Positions 1 through 9,504 are shown, counted from the first letter of the stretch. The stretch: DNA of 64,000 nt from a virus (IMGVR_UViG_3300007513_000004:62001-126000); one strand, 5' to 3'. Numbers and translations: made by a program. Notes: generated by a model from the letters alone, not told the origin.

Positions 1-2332
1 CCATCCGTCGAACCTGATCACATTCGCCAGAATAAAGCCTTTCCAAATCCTCTTCATCCAATAAGAAATTAAAAAACGGAATACTTTTTACTTCTTTTAA
101 ATATTCTTCTTTATTATTTTTTGAAATTCTATTTAATTCATTTCTTTTGCCTTCATAAAATTTTAACACTTTATTCATCACAATCTTAACGCCATTAATT
201 GATCTGTTCCATACCTTTTGCTTTTCTCCCTTTTTTACATAAGAGCTTACATGCTGGGGATCTTCTTCGGCAATATCCATTCTTCTCCATCCATAAAATT
301 TTGACATAAGCATACTTGTTTCTGTTTCAGAATACAAAAGCAAAGCATTTCCAAGCTTGGAGTTTACACTTAACATAAGCTTGAAAAAGTTAAAAGCAAA
401 ATCTTCCACGCCTCTTTCTGTATCAAAGATATCCGAATTTCTTTTGTGAAGAGAACGCAAATAAAGATTGCCATCGGAACATAGTCCGTAAATATTATTC
501 TTGGAAAAAATCTCTTTCATCTTATCCAACTTCAGTTTGGCTCTTTCTTCGGAAGATGCAGACACTCTTTCATTATACGGTCGAGACTCATCCAAAAGCT
601 TAATGGCCTCGACTCGATCTCTTTCCAGCTGCTCAATTTCCGACGCTCCATCGGTTACGATGGCCTCTATGGTATGCGCGCAAGGCTCTCCCATAATGGG
701 GGTCTCATGAGTTATCGGCTTTTTAATTATCCTATTGGACTTTAATACAACACTTCTTATGTATTTTCTTACATCGCCAATTGTTCGAAAGTATGTTTTT
801 TTGGCATATGTGCGAACCATTGGGTCGGTTATAAGGCTTGTGCTATGCTCTGGGTTTGCCGCTCTTCCAAACCTTGTATCTTTACCGATATCTAATTTAG
901 CAGCCTTACCATAATATCCTTGAAGCTTATGCCTTGTGAGCCATTTTTCGCCCATCTCCATCTCCAGGGCTTGTCCAGATACATTATGACTTGGCTGATT
1001 GGCATACATGTCTTCTTCGCTCATTCCTTTTCGGTATTGCTCACGAGCCCATGTATACTTCTCTCTATACTGCTCTTGCTCCCATTCGTTTCTTTTTTTT
1101 CTATATTCACAAGGCAAAAAGTTGGTGGCATTTTGTTTAAATGCAGGTATTGCAGCATAGCTGAGTGCTTCTAAGTCTTTTTGAACATCTTCCGAAAATC
1201 CATTTAATAGAATAATTTTTGTTAACTCTTGAACAAGAGGGCTGCGCACATGGTTCCATTGCCTTCCCGGCTTGCCCTGCACGTCCCACAGAGTCTTTAT
1301 TGATAATTCTTTATTGATAATTTTATAAACAAACTCTTCTAAAGACTCCTCTTCTATGTTGTCAACATATTTGTCGTTGATTCTTCTGATTACAGACATA
1401 AAATTCTCTTGCCTTCTCGCTCCGCTATCAGACCTTCTTTTGACTCTTCCGACCAAGTTTCCTCTGATCTTTCTTCGCAAGTATGAATCTTCTTCTGGTT
1501 CTAAATTCTCTGTATCAAAAGAGGTTAGGCCTGCGGCCACATCCTTCATTTCATCATCATATTCGCTTGCCAATGCTCTTTCTATATTTTCAGGATGGTT
1601 GCTGCCTGCTTGAGCACCGGGCCATTTTATCGGAATCCAAGGAGCTTGCTCCAAAGAGCACTGGCCACCGGATACGCCTCTGACAAATCTTGTTCCGACC
1701 AGATTATAAAGCATTATCGTTAGGTCTTGTTCTCTTTCGATTCTCAAGTTCCTTCTTACTCTGCCATCCTCTTTGTCCCAAGGTGGCGTATCTGGACTTC
1801 TGAGGTTTAGGTTTTCTAAATAAAAAATCTCTATAGGCCTATGAGCCCTCGTCCAAATGGCCCCACAGGATGTTGCGGAAATATCAAAGCCATCTTCGGC
1901 AGAATCGATATCTTCAATTATGTTTCTAAAAAGCTTTATCTCTCGCGCAACCACAGATCTCATTTCATTATAATCACGAGGACTTAACTTCTTTCTCATC
2001 AGCTTTAGCTCGGCAAGACGTTTTTCTATTTCTTCATTATAATAAAAAACAGCCCTGTGCTGAAGCCATCTGCGTCCTACATTGTTTGTCTCGCCAACAT
2101 ACCAATTATATTTTGGCTTTCCATTCTCATCCACAATCTGCACCGGAGGGCTTTGCGATTCATCCAGGTTTTCAAGCTTTAAGATATATACCCAATCACC
2201 ATTATCATCCCCCATCTTTATATCAAGCTCTTTGCCACCCGGAGTTGTGGTACGCATAGCCATAGCATCTTTTTCCAAACCGCCGTAGGCGGTGAGTAAT
2301 AGCTCTTGTATTTGGCTTGCTCTATTCATCAT
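1..2332 (-). CDS. Large protein with N-terminal GIY-YIG domain, truncated by window edge
   Basis: An open minus-strand frame runs from ATG at 2332 to the window edge without a stop, so about 777 N-terminal residues are visible and the C-terminus is missing. Residues about 48-90 match the GIY-YIG endonuclease fold: WVYILKLEN, then YVGETNNVGRRWLQH, where the second GIY-like half is YVG and the conserved Arg and His follow. The rest is charged, rich in Arg, Lys and Glu, and I do not recognise it. A second ATG lies directly after the first (2329). The start is 3 bp after the stop of the upstream gene (2336-2662), so the two are probably co-transcribed. GIY-YIG nucleases cut DNA as homing, repair or restriction enzymes. 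With such a large extension, a virion-delivered or DNA-processing nuclease is possible, but this is inference. Confidence 0.7.
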   Translation of the reverse strand, partial: MMNRASQIQELLLTAYGGLEKDAMAMRTTTPGGKELDIKMGDDNGDWVYILKLENLDESQSPPVQIVDENGKPKYNWYVGETNNVGRRWLQHRAVFYYNEEIEKRLAELKLMRKKLSPRDYNEMRSVVAREIKLFRNIIEDIDSAEDGFDISATSCGAIWTRAHRPIEIFYLENLNLRSPDTPPWDKEDGRVRRNLRIEREQDLTIMLYNLVGTRFVRGVSGGQCSLEQAPWIPIKWPGAQAGSNHPENIERALASEYDDEMKDVAAGLTSFDTENLEPEEDSYLRRKIRGNLVGRVKRRSDSGARRQENFMSVIRRINDKYVDNIEEESLEEFVYKIINKELSIKTLWDVQGKPGRQWNHVRSPLVQELTKIILLNGFSEDVQKDLEALSYAAIPAFKQNATNFLPCEYRKKRNEWEQEQYREKYTWAREQYRKGMSEEDMYANQPSHNVSGQALEMEMGEKWLTRHKLQGYYGKAAKLDIGKDTRFGRAANPEHSTSLITDPMVRTYAKKTYFRTIGDVRKYIRSVVLKSNRIIKKPITHETPIMGEPCAHTIEAIVTDGASEIEQLERDRVEAIKLLDESRPYNERVSASSEERAKLKLDKMKEIFSKNNIYGLCSDGNLYLRSLHKRNSDIFDTERGVEDFAFNFFKLMLSVNSKLGNALLLYSETETSMLMSKFYGWRRMDIAEEDPQHVSSYVKKGEKQKVWNRSINGVKIVMNKVLKFYEGKRNELNRISKNNKEEYLKEVKSIPFFNFLLDEEDLERLYSGECDQVRRM

Positions 2333-2335
2333 CGT

Positions 2336-2662
2336 TTAGTCTCCGAAGTTTTCGGGAACCTCCACAGGTATTGAAAAATTTTTCGCGTCAGAAACAGTTA
2401 TATGTTGCAAGGACAATGACCCTTTGGCCATTTGGTGCCAGACCCCCTGGCCGTGAAGGTAGACGAAAAGATAATAGAGATAATTGGGATCAAGAATAGA
2501 TCTACCAACATCATTCAGCCGGAAACCGATGTGACTGGACTTAAAGCTCTTGGTCGGCTCTCCGACCTTCTTGGCATCGCCCTTGCGGATGATCCAAAAA
2601 TTGGCATCTTCAAAGTTGGTCTGTATATCCAAAATGTCTTTTAATCTAATATAAGCAATCAT
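2336..2662 (-). CDS. HsdS-like target-recognition half-domain protein (108 aa)
   Basis: The C-terminal two thirds resemble one target recognition domain of a type I restriction specificity subunit. There is a YLYYLFVYLHG segment, then a Gly-Ser followed by LQHITVSDAKNFSIPV, the usual q.it..dlk.i.iPlP ending of an HsdS half. A complete HsdS has two such domains and is over 350 residues; this one has a single domain and no HsdM or HsdR neighbour. It could act as a DNA-binding module for the GIY-YIG protein 3 bp downstream, or as a decoy for host restriction. Both are guesses, and the family match is by eye only. Confidence 0.55.
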   Translation of the reverse strand: MIAYIRLKDILDIQTNFEDANFWIIRKGDAKKVGEPTKSFKSSHIGFRLNDVGRSILDPNYLYYLFVYLHGQGVWHQMAKGSLSLQHITVSDAKNFSIPVEVPENFGD

Positions 2663-2706
2663 ATTTTAACTCGCTGTAACTAAATATTTAATATTATTAA
2701 ATACCT

Positions 2707-3423
2707 TTAAAATTTATAACCAAATAAATCTATATCTTTTTTAAATAAGTTATAAACTATCTCTGCTGTTTTGTCTGTATATACTTCTCTGTAGTATTTG
2801 TGATTTGATTTGTTCAAATGCACAAGATTGTCTTTTAACCCAACCTTTGACGTTACGAAGGCCCAATCCTCTTCTATATTTTCAAACCTGCCGACGAAAT
2901 CTACCAATAGGTTTTTATCTTTATCATATATATATTCATACTGTTTATTCTTCACAAGGCATACGCACTCACCTCTCATGTGCGACCTGCAGCTTTGAAA
3001 GCTGCACCCTATTGGCTTTTCGCCAACTATATACTTTGTAAACTCTAGCCCTGGAGTCCAATATTCGCCACCCCTTGACTCTATAACTGCGCCTATTTCT
3101 TCTACCCATTCGTTAAAATCAAAACGCTTTAATGTTTTATATTTATTTAAAGTTTGCTTATAAACGATCCAAGATAAAAACCAATCCCAAGGGTTTCTAA
3201 TAAACGCGAACTTAAAAAAATCATCAAAAAGATCCGATTTAAGCCGGCCTTTTATTTCGGTAATCTTTTCATGAAGAGGCCCCGGCTTCGAGGATTTGCT
3301 CCTAAAGTTAACATCCCACTCTAAACCTCCTGCATCAATTATAGAGGTGTACATACTTAGGCTTGCTGTTTTGGGAATTCTAACAAATATTATTTTTTTA
3401 TTATAAAATATCGGCACAATCAA
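2707..3423 (-). CDS. Sulfotransferase-family protein
   Basis: The 238-residue protein has the two signatures of PAPS-dependent carbohydrate sulfotransferases. Near the N-terminus, FVRIPKTASLSM is the 5'-phosphosulfate loop (usual form h.piPKtgstS). At about residues 73-86, FAFIRNPWDWFLSW matches the 3'-phosphate loop (hhhhRdP..R..S). Length fits the family. It would transfer sulfate from PAPS to a sugar hydroxyl, in a phage possibly a host surface glycan or a virion glycan. The start lies 4 bp after the stop of the tagged zinc protein upstream. A central cluster of cysteines (CSFQSC, then CVC) is unusual and may bind metal or form disulfides. Substrate is unknown. Confidence 0.75.
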   Translation of the reverse strand: MIVPIFYNKKIIFVRIPKTASLSMYTSIIDAGGLEWDVNFRSKSSKPGPLHEKITEIKGRLKSDLFDDFFKFAFIRNPWDWFLSWIVYKQTLNKYKTLKRFDFNEWVEEIGAVIESRGGEYWTPGLEFTKYIVGEKPIGCSFQSCRSHMRGECVCLVKNKQYEYIYDKDKNLLVDFVGRFENIEEDWAFVTSKVGLKDNLVHLNKSNHKYYREVYTDKTAEIVYNLFKKDIDLFGYKF

Positions 3424-3427
3424 CCTT

Positions 3428-6109
3428 CTAACTTATTATGGATGCTATTTTATTTAATAGCCTTTTTCTTTCAAAATTTTCTGCCAATCTCCATAAATCT
3501 TCTCCCGACCCAACAGATTCGGCCGCTCCATCATAGTGTTCCATTCTTGGAAAAAGCTCCTCTTCTATTATATCGTTTCGCTCTTCCTCTTCTCTATCAG
3601 CATAAAACTCCTCCAGAGAAGCTCTATTCGCAACGCTCATCTCTCCCGGTATTGTACTGTATGCATCTTTGTTTCTATCGGGAATGCGCCCCCATTTTCT
3701 TTTTTGCACATCAAATGGTGTTAAAAAGATTGCTTCTCCTTGAGCTTTTGCAAATTCGGTTAGGGTTAGCAAAAACTGAACATGCCAAAACTTTATCTTT
3801 TTATCCCACCATTTGATAGCGTTATAAAGAGGTGGATTTGATTCCTTATAATGCTTTAAAGTTTCTTTTCCAAGATTATAAATATCTGCATCTCTCTGTA
3901 GATTGTTAATAACATAGCTTTCGCCATCAACCTTTGATATTCTGGCATAGGCGATAGCTCCAGAGTGATGCTGAGTTCCTCTAACAGATAATGTATCCCA
4001 AGCCTTTGGGCCCTCTCGGCCAAATAATATTTCTGACGATTTAATCATGGCGGCCGATGGCTCCATAACGATTGTAAAGCTTGGAATGTCATTATACCTT
4101 GATTTCGTCACGCTATAATCTACACCAATTGGAGTAAACCTTCTTATTGCTTCAAGCCTTTTGCTTTTGCCTCCTGATTCGGATTCTCTTTTGACAGTCA
4201 CCACATTCCCATCTGCATCCTTAGTTGTTAATGGATAGGTATCATAAAATGAATTTGTAGAACTTACCTGTGATTGCACACTTTCGAGAAAATTATTCAT
4301 TTCATTTTGATACTGATCAATGCTATACTCATGATCAGATGAAAATTGTTTTGCCATAAACTTTTGAGCATGCCAAGTTAAAAGTAATGCATCTTCATTT
4401 GACAAGCCTTGCGATTGAAGCTTTTTCACGACCCCCTCTAGTGCCGGCCCGTGCGTTGTCCACTCTGTATTCGCAAGATTTTTTAAATCATTTAATTTTA
4501 ACCTTCTAAAGACCGGAATGGCTCTGCTTAATAGCGATGCAGGAACCGGCAGCAAACCCACCTGGGTTTGTCCACCAGTTTCTCGTGGAGTATTTAAGCC
4601 AAGAACACCGCCTCGTAAAGCGTTTTCCAAATGCTCTGTAGCCGCCTCTTCATCCGCTCCCATAACTGATTCGTAGCAACCTTCACAATAAATATCGCCA
4701 TCCTCTGTTGCGTGAGTTTCATTGGCATGAACCAATTCTCCACATTCTTCGCATCCATAGTAACTTTCGACGCATCCTTCGCATATTGGATTCCCCGCTG
4801 TATTTAAATACTTTAAATCTTCTCTCAAGTATTCTTCCCAGCAGTCATCGCATTTATCTAGCAGATCTTCTGCACACTCTTCGCATACAGGATACTTCAC
4901 AAGCCTTTCGGCCTGAGCGAAGCCGGAATAGCCTCCTGATACTGGTGACTTAATTGTCGGAGCACGCCCTTCAGATTCTGGTGTTAATTGATCAATGTAT
5001 AAATTAAGTATATTTAAAATTACTTCATACCTATCTGCAGCACTTTGAAGCTGCATAACAAACTGGCTTCCATAAAGCATTTTTTGTTCTATTAAATGAT
5101 TAACATAATCATTTCCTGACATCTGTCTTGTGGTTATTGCAAATAAAAATATACCAAACATATTTCGCCTTCCAACCCCCTGCAGATCCTGCAGAGCTTG
5201 ATGCGTGCTTCTTAAGTGCAGGTCGCCAGATAGACGATCAGGGTTTGAAACATCTTTACCTTCAGATATATTTTTAATGATGTTTCTGATATAATTTGGA
5301 AGTACAGCTTTGTAGCTCCTGATCTGATCCCCGATCTGCTCAAGCTTCGCCCTTATATCATCTATATTTTCGCTTAAATAAGTTTTATATAAAGCTTCTA
5401 CCTTTTGTTTCGTTGCATCTTTTATATTCGTCCAATCATCACGACTTATTATTTTGACTTGATCTAAAGATACTTCTTCTCCGTTAATATATAGCATAAA
5501 CCCTTGGCTTATCACTCTCTCATAATTCCAAGAATGATATGGGCCAAGACCCATGATATCTTCCATTTTAATTTGAGAAATATCATCAATTTTAATCCTT
5601 GCTTTTACAGGAGTTGGAGGAGTCTCAGTGTCAACCAGCCCATCTTCAGCTCGATTTAATATCTTTATTCCCATTTCAAAATCTAAAACCTGTGGAGGCA
5701 TCCTGTTTAAGACTTGAATTAACTTTCGTATTTCTATTAAAAAATCTCCCAATAATTTTGGAATTTCTTTATCATGATTAGGCATCATCCGGTCTGGATT
5801 ATATTCTGTTTCCGGAAACTCTTCTTTATATATTGGGGCATCATCTAAATCACTGTCATCAAGAGACTCTTCTTGATAAAACCCATGAATATCATCTTCA
5901 TGAAAAGTTTCTCCGCAACCCGCACATCGATAGCTGTTTGGCTCTACCCTTCCTGCGTGAAAAACAATTTCTGAATCAGGGATAACAGAAGGGGGAAACA
6001 TTACTTGTTGTGTTTGAGCAATCTTTTCCAAATGACAAATATGCACACACTCATCCCGCATGCCTCTTTGCCCTATGATATTCAACAATTGCTCAAGCTT
6101 ATTTAACAT
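3428..6109 (-). CDS. Tagged giant protein with multiple CxxC zinc clusters (893 aa)
   Basis: Residues 2-32 form a divergent copy of the helical tag found throughout this window (LEQLLNIIGQRGMRDECVHI). A CxxC pair follows (CAGCGETFHEDD, about residue 60). Around residues 405-475 there is a dense treble-clef-like array: CEECAEDL, CDDCWEEY, CEGCVESYYGCEECGEL and CEGCYES, resembling LIM or B-box style zinc modules. The last 250 residues, with INNLQRDADIYNL and then NAIKWWDKKIKFW, resemble a domain in large phage proteins that carries an EiQSDw-like motif; this relation is tentative. The extreme C-terminus NFERKRLLNKIASIIS is echoed at the end of the 1450-aa protein at 36057-40409. Its 5' end overlaps the upstream DUF2061 gene by 11 bp. 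No catalytic function is assigned. Confidence 0.75.
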   Translation of the reverse strand: MLNKLEQLLNIIGQRGMRDECVHICHLEKIAQTQQVMFPPSVIPDSEIVFHAGRVEPNSYRCAGCGETFHEDDIHGFYQEESLDDSDLDDAPIYKEEFPETEYNPDRMMPNHDKEIPKLLGDFLIEIRKLIQVLNRMPPQVLDFEMGIKILNRAEDGLVDTETPPTPVKARIKIDDISQIKMEDIMGLGPYHSWNYERVISQGFMLYINGEEVSLDQVKIISRDDWTNIKDATKQKVEALYKTYLSENIDDIRAKLEQIGDQIRSYKAVLPNYIRNIIKNISEGKDVSNPDRLSGDLHLRSTHQALQDLQGVGRRNMFGIFLFAITTRQMSGNDYVNHLIEQKMLYGSQFVMQLQSAADRYEVILNILNLYIDQLTPESEGRAPTIKSPVSGGYSGFAQAERLVKYPVCEECAEDLLDKCDDCWEEYLREDLKYLNTAGNPICEGCVESYYGCEECGELVHANETHATEDGDIYCEGCYESVMGADEEAATEHLENALRGGVLGLNTPRETGGQTQVGLLPVPASLLSRAIPVFRRLKLNDLKNLANTEWTTHGPALEGVVKKLQSQGLSNEDALLLTWHAQKFMAKQFSSDHEYSIDQYQNEMNNFLESVQSQVSSTNSFYDTYPLTTKDADGNVVTVKRESESGGKSKRLEAIRRFTPIGVDYSVTKSRYNDIPSFTIVMEPSAAMIKSSEILFGREGPKAWDTLSVRGTQHHSGAIAYARISKVDGESYVINNLQRDADIYNLGKETLKHYKESNPPLYNAIKWWDKKIKFWHVQFLLTLTEFAKAQGEAIFLTPFDVQKRKWGRIPDRNKDAYSTIPGEMSVANRASLEEFYADREEEERNDIIEEELFPRMEHYDGAAESVGSGEDLWRLAENFERKRLLNKIASIIS

Positions 6110-6323
6110 TCTTTTTCCTAAAGTAACGGCTTATCTTACCAAACCATATTATATCGAATAAATAGTATAAAACTGTTGACAGAACATTGGCCACAATCGT
6201 CATCTTTAAAGCTATATCTAAGTTTCCTGTATAATAATAACATACGGTCAAACTCATTGGTATGGCTACCAAAAATCGCCAAACCAAAGACTTGACGATG
6301 GCTTCAAAGTTTGTTAACTGCAT
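6099..6323 (-). CDS. DUF2061-like small membrane protein
   Basis: This 74-residue protein has two hydrophobic helices and the family-like order LVWRFLVAIPMSL, then LSTVLYYLFDIIWF. DUF2061 proteins have K.hsyR.......yyltG...A........k...YY.HEr.W, and this one is a close fit in length and layout. It is an inner-membrane protein of unknown role. It lies 10 bp after dnaJ and overlaps the following gene by 11 bp, so it is part of one minus-strand operon. Confidence 0.65.
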   Translation of the reverse strand: MQLTNFEAIVKSLVWRFLVAIPMSLTVCYYYTGNLDIALKMTIVANVLSTVLYYLFDIIWFGKISRYFRKKNVK

Positions 6324-6333
6324 TATTTATAAC

Positions 6334-7386
6334 CTAATCTTGGTTAAACTTTTTTATCAACTCTTTCTGATCATCTGTCAATTCTTTTGGCAACTTTACA
6401 TTAACTATTATGTAATGATCTCCAAGATTTTTGCCACGAACATCTGTAGCCCCTTCTCCTTTTATTCTCAACTTGGTTCCTGGCTGGATACACTCTGGTA
6501 TATTAACAACATACTCCTTTCTAACTAGCCCAACTTTTTTAGAACAACCCAACAGAGCCTCTGGCATGGTTATGTCCAATTCTGAATAAATATTATTGCC
6601 GTCTCTAATGAAATCATCAGAAGGCTCAACCAGAATCCTTACTAGGGTCGTGACATTATTTTTCTTACCTCTTACCCTGAGGGTATTTTCATTAAAGATT
6701 CCTGCCGGAATTTTAAGGTCAATAGAGTGTTTTGAGCTTATCTTTCCAGACCCTTTGCATGTTTTGCATGAATTTCGCGATGCCCAGCCGCGCCCACTAC
6801 ACTTAGAGCATGTTAGCTGAATAGTTACATATCCATGCGTAGAATTAACTTTTCCAGAACCACCGCAGTCGGAGCAGCTTACATGTCCAGAGGAGGGCTC
6901 TCCGCCTGTGCCTTCGCAATCATTACAGTTGTTTTTATAATCAAAAGCTATATGCTTGCTAACTCCTTTTATAGATTCTTCAAAAGTTATTCTTGCAGTA
7001 ATTTGAACCTCTGGTGCTGACCTTTGAGGCTGTCCCCTAGGCTTGTTATACGAGCCTTCATGAAACCCTCTGAATCTTGATGAGTTACCAAACCCAAAGC
7101 CTCTCAATATATCCTCAAATGCACCAAACCCTGATCTCGGACCTTGACGGCTTTCAAAGGCCGGGCCTGGGTCGCAGGTTCCAAACCTATCATACATTTG
7201 TTTCTTCTCAACATCCGACAGCACGTTATAGGCTTCAGATACCTCTTTGAACTTTGTTTCGGCATTGGGATCTTCTTGATTTCTATCAGGATGGTGCTCA
7301 AGAGCCAGCTTTCGAAAGGCTTTCTTAATCTCTGTTTCGCTTGCACCCCTAGAAACACCAAGAATTTCATAATAATCTTTGTTCAT
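6334..7386 (-). CDS. dnaJ: DnaJ/Hsp40 co-chaperone
   Basis: A full type A Hsp40 of 350 residues. The J domain covers residues 1-70 with HPD at 32-34, and a Gly/Phe-rich linker follows. Four CxxCxGxG-type zinc repeats occur at about 153-220 ([32 protein letters not shown]). The C-terminal substrate-binding domains end with the usual Gly-rich strand ([20 protein letters not shown]). It stimulates a DnaK ATPase, most likely the host's because no dnaK is seen here, and it may help virion protein folding. It is divergent from the plus-strand gene starting at 7424, with 37 bp between start codons. At 350 aa it is slightly shorter than bacterial DnaJ (about 375) at the C-terminus, but all zinc motifs are intact. 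Confidence 0.95.
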   Translation of the reverse strand: MNKDYYEILGVSRGASETEIKKAFRKLALEHHPDRNQEDPNAETKFKEVSEAYNVLSDVEKKQMYDRFGTCDPGPAFESRQGPRSGFGAFEDILRGFGFGNSSRFRGFHEGSYNKPRGQPQRSAPEVQITARITFEESIKGVSKHIAFDYKNNCNDCEGTGGEPSSGHVSCSDCGGSGKVNSTHGYVTIQLTCSKCSGRGWASRNSCKTCKGSGKISSKHSIDLKIPAGIFNENTLRVRGKKNNVTTLVRILVEPSDDFIRDGNNIYSELDITMPEALLGCSKKVGLVRKEYVVNIPECIQPGTKLRIKGEGATDVRGKNLGDHYIIVNVKLPKELTDDQKELIKKFNQD

Positions 7387-7423
7387 CTAAATTCTCCAAC
7401 GGTTTGATAATAGCAAAAATCCT

Positions 7424-7768
7424 ATGAATAAAATCGTACTATATAACAAGATTATTCCCATGATTATATTAAACATATTACTTACCGCATTTGTATTATT
7501 CGCACTTTTTGTTTCTGCATTACTGGTAAAGCAATGGAGAACAAGAAATAAATATACAAAACTCCTAGATAAATACAGGAAAGAATATTCTGTATATTCC
7601 GATCCAGAACCTGATAACGTTTATATGTTAGAAGACTACAGGAGTCTGAAGAAGAGACGAGAATCAGATGATCTTATAAAATATTCATTAACACATGATT
7701 TAATGTGGTCAGAAGAGCTTCAAGAGTATATTAAAATATCAGAAAATATTCCTATAGAAGATGAGTAA
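7424..7768 (+). CDS. Small single-pass membrane protein (114 aa)
   Basis: A hydrophobic helix of about 25 residues near the N-terminus is followed by a charged cytoplasmic tail rich in Tyr, Glu and Lys. I do not recognise the family. ATG 7424 is used here, but an internal ATG at 7460 (MIILNILLTAF) is an equally good start and would leave the helix at the very N-terminus; neither has a clear Shine-Dalgarno. It heads a plus-strand run through 10602 and is divergent from dnaJ. Confidence 0.6.
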   Translation: MNKIVLYNKIIPMIILNILLTAFVLFALFVSALLVKQWRTRNKYTKLLDKYRKEYSVYSDPEPDNVYMLEDYRSLKKRRESDDLIKYSLTHDLMWSEELQEYIKISENIPIEDE

Positions 7769-7810
7769 ATAACATATTATTATTTACTTTATATACACAG
7801 GGATGGATTA

Positions 7811-8191
7811 ATGAGCAGAAAGGTAGCTTGGATAAGCGACATAAAGACTGAAGAAAAACCATGGGGCAATGAGCGCTCGTGGTCTGGCGCTGGCTATATG
7901 CATGGAAAGATTATAAAGATTAACAAAGGTCATAGAACATCTCTAAAGAGATACAGAGTAAAAAGTGAGGCCTTCTATCTTCTCTCTGGCAAAATCGCTG
8001 TTATATATGGGGATGAAAAAACAACAGATATAAATTATATGCACCAAGGAATTCTTGAACCAGACCAGATATTATCTGTTCCATCCATGTGTCCATATAG
8101 ACTTGAAGCTTTGGAGGATTCTGTAATAATTGAAACATCAGATTATAGAGATTCATCTTATGAGGTCTTAGAAGATGACTACGATAGATAA
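7811..8191 (+). CDS. Cupin-fold protein, mannose-6-phosphate isomerase type II-like
   Basis: The 126-residue protein follows the small cupin pattern of type II phosphomannose isomerase C-terminal domains. It opens with KPWGNERSW, continues with KIIKINKGHRTSLKRYRVKSEAFYLLSG-type strands, then has a Gly/Asp turn and a VPSMCPYRLEA strand. Classic members carry H.....HR.E....GA; here the first His of the metal site sits in GHRTS, while the E in SEAFYLLSG is kept. It may bind a sugar phosphate or nucleotide sugar, or be a non-enzymatic cupin. Its last 17 bp overlap the start of the next gene. Confidence 0.7.
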   Translation: MSRKVAWISDIKTEEKPWGNERSWSGAGYMHGKIIKINKGHRTSLKRYRVKSEAFYLLSGKIAVIYGDEKTTDINYMHQGILEPDQILSVPSMCPYRLEALEDSVIIETSDYRDSSYEVLEDDYDR

Positions 8192-9278
8192 AATAAACAA
8201 ACTTTCAAGATGGCTATGTAAAAACGGATTAGAAAAAGATGCTATAAGTTTAAATAATCTTGTAAAAATAAGCAACTTAGGATCTTTTCATCCGGAACAT
8301 ATGCGCCACGCTTTCAATACTGTACAAAGAATGAATACGCCTAACCATAGTAATTTAGCTGACTCTTTTTACAAAATTATAAGATACTCTGATTTTTCTG
8401 AAAACGAATGGAAGCTGACAAGAGCAATTCAAGGATCAGAAGAATATAAAGAATGGAGTGAAAAAGTAGACCCTGGCGGCCTTGGTGATTTTAATTTAGA
8501 AAATAAAAAATACTGGAAAAAAATGCAAAATACTCCTGGCGTTTCAACTGTTGATATAAATCCAAGTGAACATATTGAAGTTACATTTGAATATCCCAAG
8601 GATGAAGCCGGAAGACATCCTGCTAGACGGCAGTTAAATGGGATTAAATTAAAACAAGATTTGTATTTCTCTTTCGAACTAACAGATGAGGCGAAAAAAG
8701 ATCACTCTATTGCCTTAGAGGGTGTTAAAAACTATCTAAGGTGGATTTTAGAAGTAGTTAAATATTCTGGAGAAACAAACAGAGTTTTGAAAGAAAGTAA
8801 CTCACCAACTTACATTAGAGCCTTAAAGTTTAATCCGGGAATAAATCTCAATTATCTTGCAGGTTCACTCTTTGATGAAAAAGACACTCTTAAGATTTAT
8901 TTTGCAAATGCTCATCCAAAGTTTCTTAGGCAATTTTATAATAATGTTATTTCTTTAAAAAATAATTTTTCTGGATTTACTACAAATGAGAATAGAGCCA
9001 GATTAGCTCGGGGCTTTGATTTAAGCAAGGTTCCAAACATTGGGAGTATGTCTTTTGGTCAAATTGTTGCACACAGAATGGCCTTTCATGCTTTGAATAG
9101 TTTTGAATATGTAAAAAGTATAGAAGATAACGAAGAAGGTAGAGCGCAATTTGTTGAATTTTTGGGGAATATCATGGATGTCTCTCAGCGAGAATTAATT
9201 ACTCATATGGATAATTACATAACGAAGAAAGATTCATCCGGTATCGAAAGAGTTTTGCAGGAATCAAAAATTATATAA
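8175..9278 (+). CDS. Tagged ORFan (367 aa)
   Basis: Residues 4-33 are a clear helical tag: INKLSRWLCKNGLEKDAISL followed by NNLVKIS. The rest is a mixed alpha/beta sequence that I do not recognise, with no obvious catalytic motif, signal peptide or membrane segment. The start codon lies inside the 3' end of the cupin gene (17-bp overlap), so translation is probably coupled. Function unknown; the tag links it to the other tagged proteins in the window. Confidence 0.75.
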   Translation: MTTIDKINKLSRWLCKNGLEKDAISLNNLVKISNLGSFHPEHMRHAFNTVQRMNTPNHSNLADSFYKIIRYSDFSENEWKLTRAIQGSEEYKEWSEKVDPGGLGDFNLENKKYWKKMQNTPGVSTVDINPSEHIEVTFEYPKDEAGRHPARRQLNGIKLKQDLYFSFELTDEAKKDHSIALEGVKNYLRWILEVVKYSGETNRVLKESNSPTYIRALKFNPGINLNYLAGSLFDEKDTLKIYFANAHPKFLRQFYNNVISLKNNFSGFTTNENRARLARGFDLSKVPNIGSMSFGQIVAHRMAFHALNSFEYVKSIEDNEEGRAQFVEFLGNIMDVSQRELITHMDNYITKKDSSGIERVLQESKII

Positions 9279-9323
9279 CTAAATTTTGTAGAATAAATAT
9301 ATACTAATTTTAATGTAAAAAAC

Positions 9324-9503
9324 ATGGAAGCATCAGATATCATATTATTATTCATCGGATCGGTAATAGCTATGCTTGGCATTATAACCGCCAGAGCAGC
9401 GGCCGAAAAGCGATTAGAATTTATTCGTATTCAAGTTAATGATCAAATACATCGTGATGAACTTCGCAAAAAGCATCTTGACTCATTATATGGCAGGGAT
9501 TAA
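9324..9503 (+). CDS. Mini membrane protein (59 aa)
   Basis: An ATG at 9324 opens a 59-codon frame ending in TAA at 9501-9503. The product has one N-terminal transmembrane helix (ILLFIGSVIAMLGIITARAA) and a basic amphipathic tail ending HLDSLYGRD. It fills the gap between two genes, and its stop is 1 bp before the ATG at 9505. The layout (short helix plus charged coil) is typical of phage inner-membrane mini-proteins. Function unknown. Confidence 0.55.
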   Translation: MEASDIILLFIGSVIAMLGIITARAAAEKRLEFIRIQVNDQIHRDELRKKHLDSLYGRD

Positions 9504-9504
9504 A

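Noticed and set aside
2082-2332. N-terminal tag in the edge-truncated GIY-YIG protein
   Set aside because: Residues 8-25 (IQELLLTAYGGLEKDAMA) weakly resemble the tag, but the second helix is missing, so it was not counted.
501-2500. Small plus-strand ORFs within 501-2499
   Set aside because: They lie antisense to the long open minus frame encoding the GIY-YIG protein and have no family features or ribosome sites.
9439-9504. Upstream in-frame start for the coiled-coil protein at 9505
   Set aside because: It would overlap the 59-aa membrane ORF, and ATG 9505 has a better ribosome site.
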